A stretch of 64,000 nucleotides of DNA. It comes from Sinanaerobacter chloroacetimidivorans (GTDB lineage Bacteria; Bacillota; Clostridia; Peptostreptococcales; Anaerovoracaceae). Shown one piece after another: positions 9,012-16,758 of this stretch. The notes under the pieces were generated by a model. It was not told the DNA's origin. It ran no database searches and worked only from the letters and a program-made list of their open reading frames with translations. Where the stretch lies: positions 206,900 through 270,899 of the forward strand of contig NZ_JAGSND010000004.1 in the NCBI RefSeq assembly GCF_018128545.1. The letters are read 5' to 3'. Each line of letters opens with the position of its first letter. Position 1 is the first letter of the stretch. The translations under genes and the position numbers were made by a program.

Positions 9012-9286
9012 CCGCCTGCGATGCGTGGAAATAAGGAAACCACAGCATTTTCCTGAATGACGGATGCTTCTCCGGATAAGAAATCTATATTTCTTCCGTC
9101 AATAAGAAAGATAACATCCGGATGAATCCTGGCTCCGTCTTCCGTTAGAAGGCGTTTTTTTAAGACATCTCCATGGATTTCGCACAGCTTGATAATCAAT
9201 TCAATGGCAGTAACAGGCCCAAGGAGGAGTGTCTCCTCCTTGCGGCCCACATCCTTTCTATAATAAGCAAAATATTTTACAATCAT
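9008..9286 (-). CDS. MoaD/ThiS-like sulfur carrier linked to AOR
   Basis: 92 aa ubiquitin-fold protein ending in RIAGG, the exposed diglycine that MoeB/ThiF enzymes adenylate and thiolate. MoaD supplies the dithiolene sulfurs of molybdopterin. It lies 2 nt downstream of the AOR stop and overlaps the NuoE-like gene, so it is embedded in the enzyme operon rather than a moa operon. The other two AOR genes in this window also have a MoaD-like neighbour, suggesting a dedicated role in pterin maturation for AOR. It is a diverged member (long basic insertion), so another sulfur-carrier role cannot be excluded. Confidence 0.8.
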   Translation of the reverse strand: MIVKYFAYYRKDVGRKEETLLLGPVTAIELIIKLCEIHGDVLKKRLLTEDGARIHPDVIFLIDGRNIDFLSGEASVIQENAVVSLFPRIAGG

Positions 9287-9288
9287 GG

Positions 9289-11091
9289 TTAAAGACCTAA
9301 TTCAGCAAGCTTTTCTCCTGTCGGAATACCTTCTGTGTCCCAGCCTCTCAGTTCATAATACTCTTTCAGCATTACATCAAGTTCGCATACCTTGCCTTTG
9401 GCAGGACCTTCAGGAAGAGGATCGTACAGCAATCTAGGGGGCAAGGTATCGTCTTTCTTCGTAAAGCCCTGGTCAAGATTGTAGAGTTTCTCCATATTCC
9501 AGATTCTATCTCCGGCAGCAAGAATCTCTTCATCAGTTAAATTCCAGCCGGTACAGGTGCGGAGCATATTGCAGATTTCGGGGAGACCGATGCCAAAGGT
9601 GGTAAAAAGGCAGATCCCTGAGGAATCTACAACGGCGGTCAGATCCTGGAAGATCTTCAGGATATTCGCTTTGCCTTCTGTTACCAGCGGATCCAGCTTG
9701 ACAGGAATTCCTAGAATTTCGGGTGATGTAAGGTAACCGCGAACATGGCAGCCGCCGCGGTTGGAAGTCGCATATTCCAGACCCATTCCCTGCAGACTTC
9801 TGCCGTCGTAAGCGGGCATCTCCTGCTTTTTCACAGACATGGAAAGCTCCGGAGCACCGTAACTGTCGGCCAGGCGATAGGACCCTTCTGCCAGTTTATC
9901 TCCAAAACCTTCACGATTTGCTGTTTTCAGAGCAAATTCTACGATACTGTCGGTATTTCCAAAGGCGAGATTTCCGCCGATATCTTCTTTCGGAAGAAGC
10001 CCTGCGTCAAAAAGCTCCATGGCACAGGCAAAGGTCGATCCCAGCGTAATGGGGTCCATTCCGTATTCATTGCAAAGGAAGTTTACTTTGCAGACTGCCT
10101 CCAGGTTATTGATTCCGCAGGATGCTCCCAGAGCCCAGGCTGCTTCGTATTCGGGACCTTCACCAGCTGATTTGTAAGGCCCGTCTTTGATCTTTGTAAC
10201 GCGTCCGCAGGCAATAGAACAGGCAAAGCAGCCTTTATTGCGGACCAGATATTTTTCTGCCAGGGTTTCTCCGGAAATATCGTCTGCGTCCTCATATAAG
10301 GCACCGTCCCTCCAGTTGTTCTTTGGAAGTCCTCCTGATGCATTGATGATGTTTACCAGAATTTCTGTTCCATAGGCTCCCAAACCGGCACCGGTGACAG
10401 GATTCTCCTTCAGTTTTGTTCGAGCATCGTGACAAGCTGCAAGGAAGCCTGCTTTATCTGCAACCTTGATACCGCCGGTTCCCCGGGCAACCACTGCTTT
10501 TAAATTCTTGGAGCCCATAACGGCACCTAATCCGCCTCTTCCGGCCGCACGGTGTTTATCGTTCATGATGGTGGCATAAAGAACACCATTTTCGCCGGCG
10601 GGCCCAATGCAGCTTACCTTGGCATCCGGGTCCGTTGCCTCCACCAACTGATCTGTGGTTTCATAAACCGTCTTGCCCCATAATTCCTCAGCGGAACGGA
10701 GCTCTGCTTTTCCGTCGTTTACATATAAGTAGACCGGTTTCTCGGATTTGCCTTCAAAGATGATGCCGTCATAACCGGCAAATTTCAGTTCCGGACCAAA
10801 TTGCCCTCCGGAGTTGGCACAGCCAATGGTACCGGTAAGGGGAGCCTTTGTGATCCACATGAGTCTTCCGGCACTGGTTCCGAAGGTACCCGTCAAAGGA
10901 CCGGTTAGAAGGATTAATTTATTATCTTCAGAAAAGGCATCCACATCCTTGGCGACTTCATCGATATAGATCTTTGTGCCCAGACCTCTTCCTCCTATGT
11001 ATTTCTCAGCTAAAGACTGGCTGATCGCTTCTTCTTTAATCGTGCCTGCTGAAAGGTTGACACGAAGCAGCTTTCCTATAAATCCGTACAT
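9289..11091 (-). CDS. aor: Aldehyde:ferredoxin oxidoreductase, tungstopterin enzyme (AOR 1)
   Basis: 600 aa, full length for the AOR family. It has the [14 protein letters not shown]-terminal pterin-binding block, the [10 protein letters not shown] and [18 protein letters not shown] segments, [19 protein letters not shown] near residue 185, the cluster-binding [12 protein letters not shown] near 290, and a late Cys (SSGICLF) near 500 as fourth ligand. The family oxidises aldehydes to acids with bis-pterin tungsten and a [4Fe-4S] cluster. Its neighbours (four-cluster ferredoxin upstream; MoaD, NuoE, NuoF and HndD-N downstream) suggest a multi-subunit complex coupling aldehyde oxidation to NAD(P) and ferredoxin. 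RBS GGAGG. Controlled by the leader riboswitch at 11717-11803. Confidence 0.93.
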   Translation of the reverse strand: MYGFIGKLLRVNLSAGTIKEEAISQSLAEKYIGGRGLGTKIYIDEVAKDVDAFSEDNKLILLTGPLTGTFGTSAGRLMWITKAPLTGTIGCANSGGQFGPELKFAGYDGIIFEGKSEKPVYLYVNDGKAELRSAEELWGKTVYETTDQLVEATDPDAKVSCIGPAGENGVLYATIMNDKHRAAGRGGLGAVMGSKNLKAVVARGTGGIKVADKAGFLAACHDARTKLKENPVTGAGLGAYGTEILVNIINASGGLPKNNWRDGALYEDADDISGETLAEKYLVRNKGCFACSIACGRVTKIKDGPYKSAGEGPEYEAAWALGASCGINNLEAVCKVNFLCNEYGMDPITLGSTFACAMELFDAGLLPKEDIGGNLAFGNTDSIVEFALKTANREGFGDKLAEGSYRLADSYGAPELSMSVKKQEMPAYDGRSLQGMGLEYATSNRGGCHVRGYLTSPEILGIPVKLDPLVTEGKANILKIFQDLTAVVDSSGICLFTTFGIGLPEICNMLRTCTGWNLTDEEILAAGDRIWNMEKLYNLDQGFTKKDDTLPPRLLYDPLPEGPAKGKVCELDVMLKEYYELRGWDTEGIPTGEKLAELGL

Positions 11092-11094
11092 GGT

Positions 11095-11592
11095 TTATGC
11101 CTCCTCTCCAAAAACATCTTTAAATCTTTCGGCAAGATCTTTTCTTTTAATCAGTGATGAAGGATTTGCTTCTTTGTATTCGATGGCTCCGGAAGGGCAA
11201 TATTTTGCACATTGGGGGTCACCGCCGCAGAGATCACATTTAAACACTGCTTTGCCGTCAAAGGCCATGTTGCCGAGAGGACAGGCAGAGATACACATCT
11301 TACAGACGATGCACTTTTTCTGATCCACGATTTTTGCTCCTGTTTCATCCTTATAGATGGCATTAACAGGACAGACTTTCATACAGGAAGCCTCTTCGCA
11401 CTGGGTGCACATAATGGGGACGCTAAGCATTGCCTTGTCGTAGGAAATGACAGAAACGGCAGATTTTTGCGGGTTGAATTCCTCTGCTCTATGAAAGGAA
11501 CAAATCAGCTCACAAGTTCGACAGCTTAAGCATTTTTCGGGTTTTAATACCATAGTCTTACTCACTTTTTCTCGTTGGCCCCGGAGAACCAA
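11095..11592 (-). CDS. Four-cluster [4Fe-4S] ferredoxin subunit of AOR 1
   Basis: 165 aa with four cysteine sets: CLSCRTCELIC, CTQCEEASCMKVC, CIVCKMCISAC and CDLCGGDPQCAKYC, matching AorA/HycB-like electron-transfer subunits. It transfers electrons from AOR to the diaphorase module or to free ferredoxin. The start is decided by the RBS: AGGAGG lies 6 nt before a TTG at 11590-11592, whereas the first ATG (13 codons in, at 11553) has no RBS. First gene of the operon, 3 nt from the AOR gene, behind a Moco-family riboswitch leader. Confidence 0.87.
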   Translation of the reverse strand: MVLRGQREKVSKTMVLKPEKCLSCRTCELICSFHRAEEFNPQKSAVSVISYDKAMLSVPIMCTQCEEASCMKVCPVNAIYKDETGAKIVDQKKCIVCKMCISACPLGNMAFDGKAVFKCDLCGGDPQCAKYCPSGAIEYKEANPSSLIKRKDLAERFKDVFGEEA

Positions 11593-11681
11593 CTTTCACC
11601 TCCTTTTTCTTTACAAGATTGAAATAAAAACGGTAATTGCTAAACTGAGATGTAATCACTATTTTTAATGCTTTAGAGCAT

Positions 11682-11727
11682 AAAAAAAGCAAAGGGATAA
11701 TATCACACTTTGTGATATCTCCTTTGC
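11682..11727 (-). terminator. Riboswitch terminator of the AOR 1 leader
   Basis: On the minus strand GCAAAGGAGATATCAC pairs with GTGATATTATCCCTTTGC, followed by seven Ts. The 5' arm contains the CAAAGGAG that forms the 3' strand of aptamer helix P1, so the two structures exclude each other. Confidence 0.75.
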
Positions 11728-11803
11728 ACATGGCAGGCGGATAAATTGCTTTAGGCACCCTATCGTTTTCGCCGGCGGGTCGTCAGGACGAAAATCGGAG
11801 ACC
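11717..11803 (-). promoter_or_regulatory. Moco/Tuco-family riboswitch, compact form (AOR 1)
   Basis: On the minus strand the blocks are CTCCGATT, a hairpin closed by TTTTCG/CGAAAA, AACGATAGGGT, AAAGCAATTT, GCCTGCCA and GCAAAGGAG, in that order. The same blocks occur in the leaders of AOR 2 and AOR 3. The 3' part aligns with the GCCTCCC-N-TGGAAAGG end of the E. coli moaA Moco motif as I remember it. No GNRA-capped P3 hairpin is present, as described for the Tuco variant associated with tungsten enzymes. Family assignment is by motif recognition, not a covariance search. Confidence 0.75.
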
Positions 11804-11834
11804 GAAAGAGTCGGAAAATTTTAACTATATTTAA

Positions 11835-11863
11835 AATATATACCTCACTTTTGGACCTGTCAA
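11835..11863 (-). promoter_or_regulatory. SigA promoter of the AOR 1 operon
   Basis: On the minus strand TTGACA (plus 11858-11863), 17-nt spacer, TATATT (plus 11835-11840). It lies about 30 nt upstream of the aptamer. Confidence 0.65.
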
Positions 11864-11966
11864 TGTTGGTAGAATGTATTTTTTTCAGTCCAATTTTATG
11901 CCCTGTCTTAAATTTATGAAAAAATATTATTTATAAGATAACTTGCTTGAAAATAAGAGTAAATAA

Positions 11967-11996
11967 TTGACAAAATACGGAATTTCAAAGTATACT
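11967..11996 (+). promoter_or_regulatory. SigA promoter of the AOR 2 operon
   Basis: TTGACA at 11967-11972, 18-nt spacer, TATACT at 11991-11996. It diverges from the AOR 1 promoter about 100 nt away. Confidence 0.65.
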
Positions 11997-12038
11997 ATAA
12001 GCATATATATGTTCAAAAAGGAATCACAAAGAGATATG

Positions 12039-12131
12039 ATGTCTCCGATTTCCATTTGACAGTTTTGCCAGATGGAAACGATAGGGTAGAGAGAGCAATT
12101 TCTTTGCCTGCCACTTGTGCAAAGGAGAGAT
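12039..12131 (+). promoter_or_regulatory. Moco/Tuco-family riboswitch, compact form (AOR 2)
   Basis: TCTCCGATT opens helix P1. CCATTTG/CAGATGG forms the P2 hairpin. AACGATAGGGT, GAGCAATTT, TTGCCTGCCA and GCAAAGGAGAGA follow, with TCTCC/GGAGA closing P1. The same order and spacing occur in the AOR 1 and AOR 3 leaders. GCAA-N4-TTGC could form only a very short P3. Confidence 0.75.
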
Positions 12132-12167
12132 AAGTACCTTCCGGTACTGTCTTGCTTTGCTTTTTTT
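12119..12167 (+). terminator. Riboswitch terminator of the AOR 2 leader
   Basis: AGTACC-TTCC-GGTACT forms the apical stem. The base is extended by GCAAAG (12119-12124, part of aptamer P1) pairing with CTTTGC (12155-12160), then seven Ts. Aptamer and terminator cannot form together. Confidence 0.75.
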
Positions 12168-12206
12168 ATGTGTTAAAAAAAGAGAATTCCAGAAAGGCGG
12201 GAACTT

Positions 12207-12596
12207 ATGAAGAGACTGAAGTTTGCGAAAAGTAAATGCATTGGCTGCCAGCTTTGTGCACAAGCCTGCTCGGCCATGCATGAGGGAGAATATGCTCCTT
12301 CAAAAGCTCGTATCGGTATTGAGACCTATTATGACAAAGGTGGTGAATTAAAGTATAAGGATTCATTCTGCATCCTTTGCGGTATTTGCAAGAAACAATG
12401 TCCTGTAGATGCCATTTCCCTTGAAGAACATATTATAGTAGACCATGACAAATGCATCGGCTGCGGCGTCTGCCAAAGAGCATGTCCCAAAAAGGTGATT
12501 CGGATCAGAGATGAAAAGTCCTATATCTGTGATACCTGTGACGGCGACCCTGCTTGCGTGAAGATTTGCCCGCAAAATGCATTAACTTTTGAATAA
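12207..12596 (+). CDS. Four-cluster [4Fe-4S] ferredoxin subunit of AOR 2
   Basis: 129 aa carrying four cysteine sets: CIGCQLCAQAC, CILCGICKKQC, CIGCGVCQRAC and CDTCDGDPACVKIC. It is similar to, but shorter than, the AOR 1 ferredoxin encoded in the divergent operon and probably arose from the same gene pair. It accepts electrons from the tungsten AOR encoded 25 nt downstream. AAAGGCGGGAAC precedes the ATG. First gene behind the riboswitch leader. Confidence 0.88.
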   Translation: MKRLKFAKSKCIGCQLCAQACSAMHEGEYAPSKARIGIETYYDKGGELKYKDSFCILCGICKKQCPVDAISLEEHIIVDHDKCIGCGVCQRACPKKVIRIRDEKSYICDTCDGDPACVKICPQNALTFE

Positions 12597-12621
12597 ATAG
12601 GGAAGAAAGGAGATCTCGATC

Positions 12622-14388
12622 ATGACAATGTTAGGATATCAGAATAAAGTTCTGAGAATAGACTTGACGAAAAAGGGCGCAAAAACAGAACCCCTGCGAA
12701 TGGACTGGGCAGAGAAGTATATTGGCTCCAAGGGATTGGCAATCAAATATCTGTATGAAGAGCTAAAACCAGGTATTGATCCTCTTTCTCCCGACAATAA
12801 GCTGCTCCTGATGAATGGACCGATGACAGGTACTCCGGTGCCATGCTCCGGGAAATTATCCATATCGGCAAAATCTCCCGCAACGGGAACAATCAACGAT
12901 TGCTCCATAGGAGGGCACGCAGCATTAAAAATTAAATATGCCGGATACGATGCCATCATATTTGAAGGTGCATTAAAAGAACCGGGTTACATACTAATTG
13001 AAGACGGAAATATCCAGTTCAAGGATGCGTCAGATCTATGGGGCAAGGGCTCCCATGAAACTGAAGCCATCCTGGCGGAGAAATATGGCCATGATTACAG
13101 CATTCTGTCAATCGGACCGGCCGGAGAAAATCTCGTTACCATGGCATGTATCAATTCCGATTACTACAGACAGGCCGGCAGAGGCGGCATTGGTGCGGTA
13201 ATGGGAAGCAAAAAAATCAAAGCCATTGTAATTAACGGTACCGGCGGTGTAAAGGTGCCGGATATTGTGAATACCACAAAGAAAATTACGGAAATTCTAA
13301 GAGAGGATGTTTTGCAGGAGGATAATACCTTTATTTATGACTGCGGAACCACTGCTTTTTTAGAGGCATGTAATGACGGCGGTATTTTGCCGAAGAGAAA
13401 CTTCAGCGATTCAACAGACGAAGCATGGACCCAGTACAACGGTGAAGTGCTTCTCGAAAAACGAGTTGGAAAGAGAGGCTGCGGCAGCTGCGGCCTTGGC
13501 TGCGGAAACTTCCTCAAGATCGGGGATGCAGTCTGCGAGGGCCCTGAGTATGAAAGCATCGCAGTAGCCGGACCGAATGCCGGTGTTACCGATCCGGAAG
13601 CCATCGTGAAGTTCAATCAGGTGGCGGATGATATGGGCCTTGATACCATCAGCGCAGGGGATACTATCATCTACGCGATGGAAATGACGGAAAAAGGAAT
13701 CCATGACTTTGGCATCAAATTCGGAGATAAAGAAAAATATATTGAATATCTGAAGCTTATGGCTAGAAGAGAAGGCGTAGGAGCCGATTTGGCCTTAGGG
13801 GTAAAACTCCTGTCAGAGAAATACGGCGGAGAAGATTTTGCAATGCATGTAAAAGGTCTGGAATATCCGCAGTATGAACCTCGCGGATCCTGGGGTATGT
13901 CTCTTGCCTATGCGGTATCCGACCGCGGCGCTTGCCATATGAGAGCCTATGCGCCAAATGAAGAAGTCTTTGCCGCTTCTGTGCCTCCTTATACGTCGGA
14001 GGGCAAGGGGGAGATGGTTTACAATTTGGGCGTCTTCAATGCCGTGAAATTTAGCTTATGCATCTGCGATTTCTGGGCCACCCTTTCCTTTGAGAGAATG
14101 GCTGAACTCATGACCCTTGTGACAGGAAAAGAATGGACTGAGCAGGATATGAAGGATGTCGGCACCAGAGTTCTCAATATAGCCAGAGCCTTTAACCAGA
14201 GAGAAGGCTTTAACAGAAAAGATGATACCATGCCGAAGCGTTTGGCTATGGAGGCATTGTCATCAGGTCCTGCAGCAGGACAGAAGATCCCGCAGGAAGC
14301 CTTTGAAGATATGCTGAATCAATATTATGAAGTTATGGGTTGGGATAGTAACGGTATGATTCCCGATAATATGCTATGCCAATTATAA
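12622..14388 (+). CDS. aor: Aldehyde:ferredoxin oxidoreductase, tungstopterin enzyme (AOR 2)
   Basis: 588 aa, full length. Family blocks: EKYIGSKGLAIKYLYEEL, LLMNGPMTGT, the GGHAALKIKYAGYDAI segment, QAGRGGIGAVMGSKKIKA near 190, the cluster motif GCGSCGLGCGNF near 287, and LCICDFW near 475 as the late Cys. Expected to oxidise an aldehyde to the acid and reduce ferredoxin through the protein encoded upstream. Unlike AOR 1 there is no NuoEF module. A MoaD-like gene follows, and then a sigma-54 activator, an amidohydrolase, an alcohol dehydrogenase and an amino acid permease, pointing to aldehydes derived from amino acids. Aldehyde specificity is unknown. Confidence 0.93.
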   Translation: MTMLGYQNKVLRIDLTKKGAKTEPLRMDWAEKYIGSKGLAIKYLYEELKPGIDPLSPDNKLLLMNGPMTGTPVPCSGKLSISAKSPATGTINDCSIGGHAALKIKYAGYDAIIFEGALKEPGYILIEDGNIQFKDASDLWGKGSHETEAILAEKYGHDYSILSIGPAGENLVTMACINSDYYRQAGRGGIGAVMGSKKIKAIVINGTGGVKVPDIVNTTKKITEILREDVLQEDNTFIYDCGTTAFLEACNDGGILPKRNFSDSTDEAWTQYNGEVLLEKRVGKRGCGSCGLGCGNFLKIGDAVCEGPEYESIAVAGPNAGVTDPEAIVKFNQVADDMGLDTISAGDTIIYAMEMTEKGIHDFGIKFGDKEKYIEYLKLMARREGVGADLALGVKLLSEKYGGEDFAMHVKGLEYPQYEPRGSWGMSLAYAVSDRGACHMRAYAPNEEVFAASVPPYTSEGKGEMVYNLGVFNAVKFSLCICDFWATLSFERMAELMTLVTGKEWTEQDMKDVGTRVLNIARAFNQREGFNRKDDTMPKRLAMEALSSGPAAGQKIPQEAFEDMLNQYYEVMGWDSNGMIPDNMLCQL

Positions 14389-14411
14389 CGTAGTAAACTG
14401 AACGATTTACT

Positions 14412-14455
14412 GGGCAGGGGTTTTCAAAACTGTTTTGAAAATTCCTGTCCTTTTA
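14412..14455 (+). terminator. Hairpin between AOR 2 and its MoaD gene (attenuator-like)
   Basis: Arms 14412-14430 and 14432-14450 (GGTTTTCAAAAC against GTTTTGAAAATTCC) form a long stem with few mismatches, followed by TTTTAG. It probably lowers transcription into the moaD-like gene or protects the 3' end of the aor message. The MoaD ATG lies 24 nt beyond the stem. Confidence 0.55.
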
Positions 14456-14473
14456 GTAAGGAAGGTAAGTCCT

Positions 14474-14713
14474 ATGAAAATAACCATTACCTTACGGGGC
14501 AGCCTATTGAAATTTTTTAACGGAGAACGGGAACGGCAAGTAGAAGTTCCCGATGGCTGTACCGCTGAAGAAGCCCTCAAGACGGTTGGAATTGACTGGA
14601 CAAAGATAAAAAATTTTGGATTTGTAGCAATCAATGGCCAGCGTGTTATGATATATGATAAACTAAAAGAAGGAGACGAGCTAAAAGCTTATCCTAAAAT
14701 TTCCGGAGGCTGA
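14474..14713 (+). CDS. MoaD/ThiS-like sulfur carrier linked to AOR 2
   Basis: About 79 aa ubiquitin-fold protein ending in KISGG, the diglycine used for adenylation and thiocarboxylation. Contains the VPDGCTAEEALKTVGID and VAINGQRV segments of the MoaD/ThiS fold. The ATG at 14474 has AAGGAAGG upstream. An earlier in-frame ATG (14435) lies inside the intergenic hairpin and is rejected. It probably supplies sulfur for the pterin of the adjacent tungsten enzyme, possibly activated by the MoeB-like protein at 49440-50120. Confidence 0.8.
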   Translation: MKITITLRGSLLKFFNGERERQVEVPDGCTAEEALKTVGIDWTKIKNFGFVAINGQRVMIYDKLKEGDELKAYPKISGG

Positions 14714-14761
14714 ATATGATTTGCCGTATGATTGGTATGGTTTGTAAATTGGAGGGCCGGT

Positions 14762-16747
14762 ATGTCTTTTAATCCCTTTTATAATATTGAAAATCCCGAA
14801 CTTATGGGCTATGAATATGCTTGGGTAAACTTTATAAAAAATGACGAGATTCCTGAAAATATTATTTCTGAGGAAATTTTTAAATCTTGGAAGCGCTGTA
14901 AGGATCGGAAACAGGACGCAAGGGTATTGGACATACCGGAAAATTTCTGCGGTCATGATGAACTGAATGCAAGAATCAAAAGGAATTCCGATTTGCTTGG
15001 AATTTCCAGTCCTATTATGCGTGACATAATAAATGTACTGGATGAAAAAGAAGTCGGCATTCGGATCGTGGACAGCGATAATATTGTTCTTATGGATGTA
15101 AGGGGGGATGGGTTTGCCCGCGACAACAGAGGTAAGAGCAGCGTCGGAGACTGCTGCGGCGAGTCAGTCATAGGAACTAATAGCCTGGCATTAACCATTT
15201 TACACCAAAAGCCTATCAGTGTTGTAGGAGCTCAGCACTATTATCAGCAGAATCATAGGTTTGCAGGATATTCAGCACCAATTATTGACGGTGATAGTAA
15301 GATTCGAGGGGCTATCGGTATCACTATCAAATTAGAGCAAATCAGCCATTATATGCTGGCAATGGTCACTACGGCGGCAAAAGTGATTGAAAATGAACTT
15401 CAGCTTTTGAGAAGCAATTCTATAATCTATAGACAGAATAATGAAAAACAAGATATTTTGGATTCCGTAACCGATGGGATTATTTACGTAGATAAAGCTC
15501 ATATTATTACTCACGCCAATCTGCAAATAGCCAAATTTACCGGTTTGAAAAAGGATGACCTAATTGGTAAGAATATTAATATCATACATACCTTTCCGCA
15601 TATCGGAAGTCTGGATTCTTCAGGAGATATCAGCAACATTCAAGTAAAGCTAAAGGGGAAAGAAAAAAGCTATAATTGTTTTTTAAGCCATAAAGCTGTT
15701 AAAGACAATGAAGGGAGCGTAATCTGGATTTTTACTGCAACGGACGAAATTCAAGAGTTGGCAGATAAAATTAATTTGGAAAACCGTGCTTTTTTTACCT
15801 TTGACAATATAGTAGGGAAATCCAAAGTGCTTAAGAATTGTATTGAGCTGGCTCAAAAAGTTGCTGAGCATGAAACAAGAGTCATCATAGAAGGTGAAAG
15901 CGGAACTGGAAAAGAAATGTTTGCCCAGTCCATTCACAATTTAAGTCCTAGGAAAAATGGGCCTTTTGTTGCCGTAGATTGCGGAGCGATTCCCAGAGAA
16001 TTGCTAGAAAGTGAAATATTCGGTTATGAAGAAGGTGCCTATACTGGTGCGAGAAAAGGCGGACATCGAGGAAAGTTTGAGCTGTCCCACGGCGGAACTC
16101 TGTTTCTGGACGAGATTGGCAATTTGCCACTGGACATGCAGGCAAAGCTATTAAGGGTACTTCAGGAGAGCCGTGTGGTCAGAATCGGAGGATATATGCC
16201 GATTCCCGTAAATGTCCAGGTGATTGCAGCTACAAATCAGGATTTGAAAAAAGAGGTAGACAGCGGTACTTTCAGAGAGGATTTATATTATCGCTTAAAT
16301 ATTGTGCGGATCAAACTGCCGTCTTTAAGGGAGAGAAAAGAGGATCTACCTATGCTGATCGACAGCTTTATTAGAGCCAATAAGCATCAGATCAACAGTA
16401 AGATCAAAGGGATTGAAGAAGATGCAATGAATCTTCTTCTAAACTATAGCTGGCCGGGAAACGTTCGGCAGTTGAACAATGTGATTGAACGTATGATGAT
16501 TTTGGCAGAGGGAGAATTGTTAACCAAAAATCTGATTCCCAATGATATTGCATTAAAGGTTCAAAACACGACTATTTTAGGCTTTGAAGTAACGGATGAA
16601 ATTTACACTCTCGAAATGGCCAGTGCGATCTATACAAAGAAGGTAGTTACGGAATGCAAGGGAAATATTAAGAGAGCTTCGGAAAAGCTCGGGATAAGCA
16701 GGGCTACCGTGTATCGGCTGCTGAAGCATGCCGGTGGACGCTTGTAA
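14762..16747 (+). CDS. Sigma-54-dependent transcriptional activator (AcoR type)
   Basis: About 661 aa. The N-terminal sensory region (about 60-220) has the AcoR/GAF-like [15 protein letters not shown] signature. A PAS domain (about 235-340, [13 protein letters not shown]) follows. The AAA+ domain (about 355-590) has Walker A GESGTGKE, the sigma-54-contacting EEGAYTGA (GAFTGA variant), and Walker B TLFLDEIG. The C-terminal Fis-type HTH includes [19 protein letters not shown]. The start at 14762 is set by TTGGAGGG 5 nt upstream; the ATG at 14732 lacks an RBS. The likely target is the -24/-12 promoter at 18304-18320 before the alcohol dehydrogenase. The ligand is unknown. Confidence 0.92.
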   Translation: MSFNPFYNIENPELMGYEYAWVNFIKNDEIPENIISEEIFKSWKRCKDRKQDARVLDIPENFCGHDELNARIKRNSDLLGISSPIMRDIINVLDEKEVGIRIVDSDNIVLMDVRGDGFARDNRGKSSVGDCCGESVIGTNSLALTILHQKPISVVGAQHYYQQNHRFAGYSAPIIDGDSKIRGAIGITIKLEQISHYMLAMVTTAAKVIENELQLLRSNSIIYRQNNEKQDILDSVTDGIIYVDKAHIITHANLQIAKFTGLKKDDLIGKNINIIHTFPHIGSLDSSGDISNIQVKLKGKEKSYNCFLSHKAVKDNEGSVIWIFTATDEIQELADKINLENRAFFTFDNIVGKSKVLKNCIELAQKVAEHETRVIIEGESGTGKEMFAQSIHNLSPRKNGPFVAVDCGAIPRELLESEIFGYEEGAYTGARKGGHRGKFELSHGGTLFLDEIGNLPLDMQAKLLRVLQESRVVRIGGYMPIPVNVQVIAATNQDLKKEVDSGTFREDLYYRLNIVRIKLPSLRERKEDLPMLIDSFIRANKHQINSKIKGIEEDAMNLLLNYSWPGNVRQLNNVIERMMILAEGELLTKNLIPNDIALKVQNTTILGFEVTDEIYTLEMASAIYTKKVVTECKGNIKRASEKLGISRATVYRLLKHAGGRL

Positions 16748-16758
16748 TAGGTGATGAT

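Noticed and set aside
11558-11758. Open frame in the AOR 1 leader
   Set aside because: It overlaps the aptamer and terminator, and its sequence is explained by the conserved riboswitch blocks.
14435-14473. Upstream ATG of the AOR 2 MoaD
   Set aside because: It lies within the intergenic hairpin and lacks an RBS; AAGGAAGG precedes 14474.
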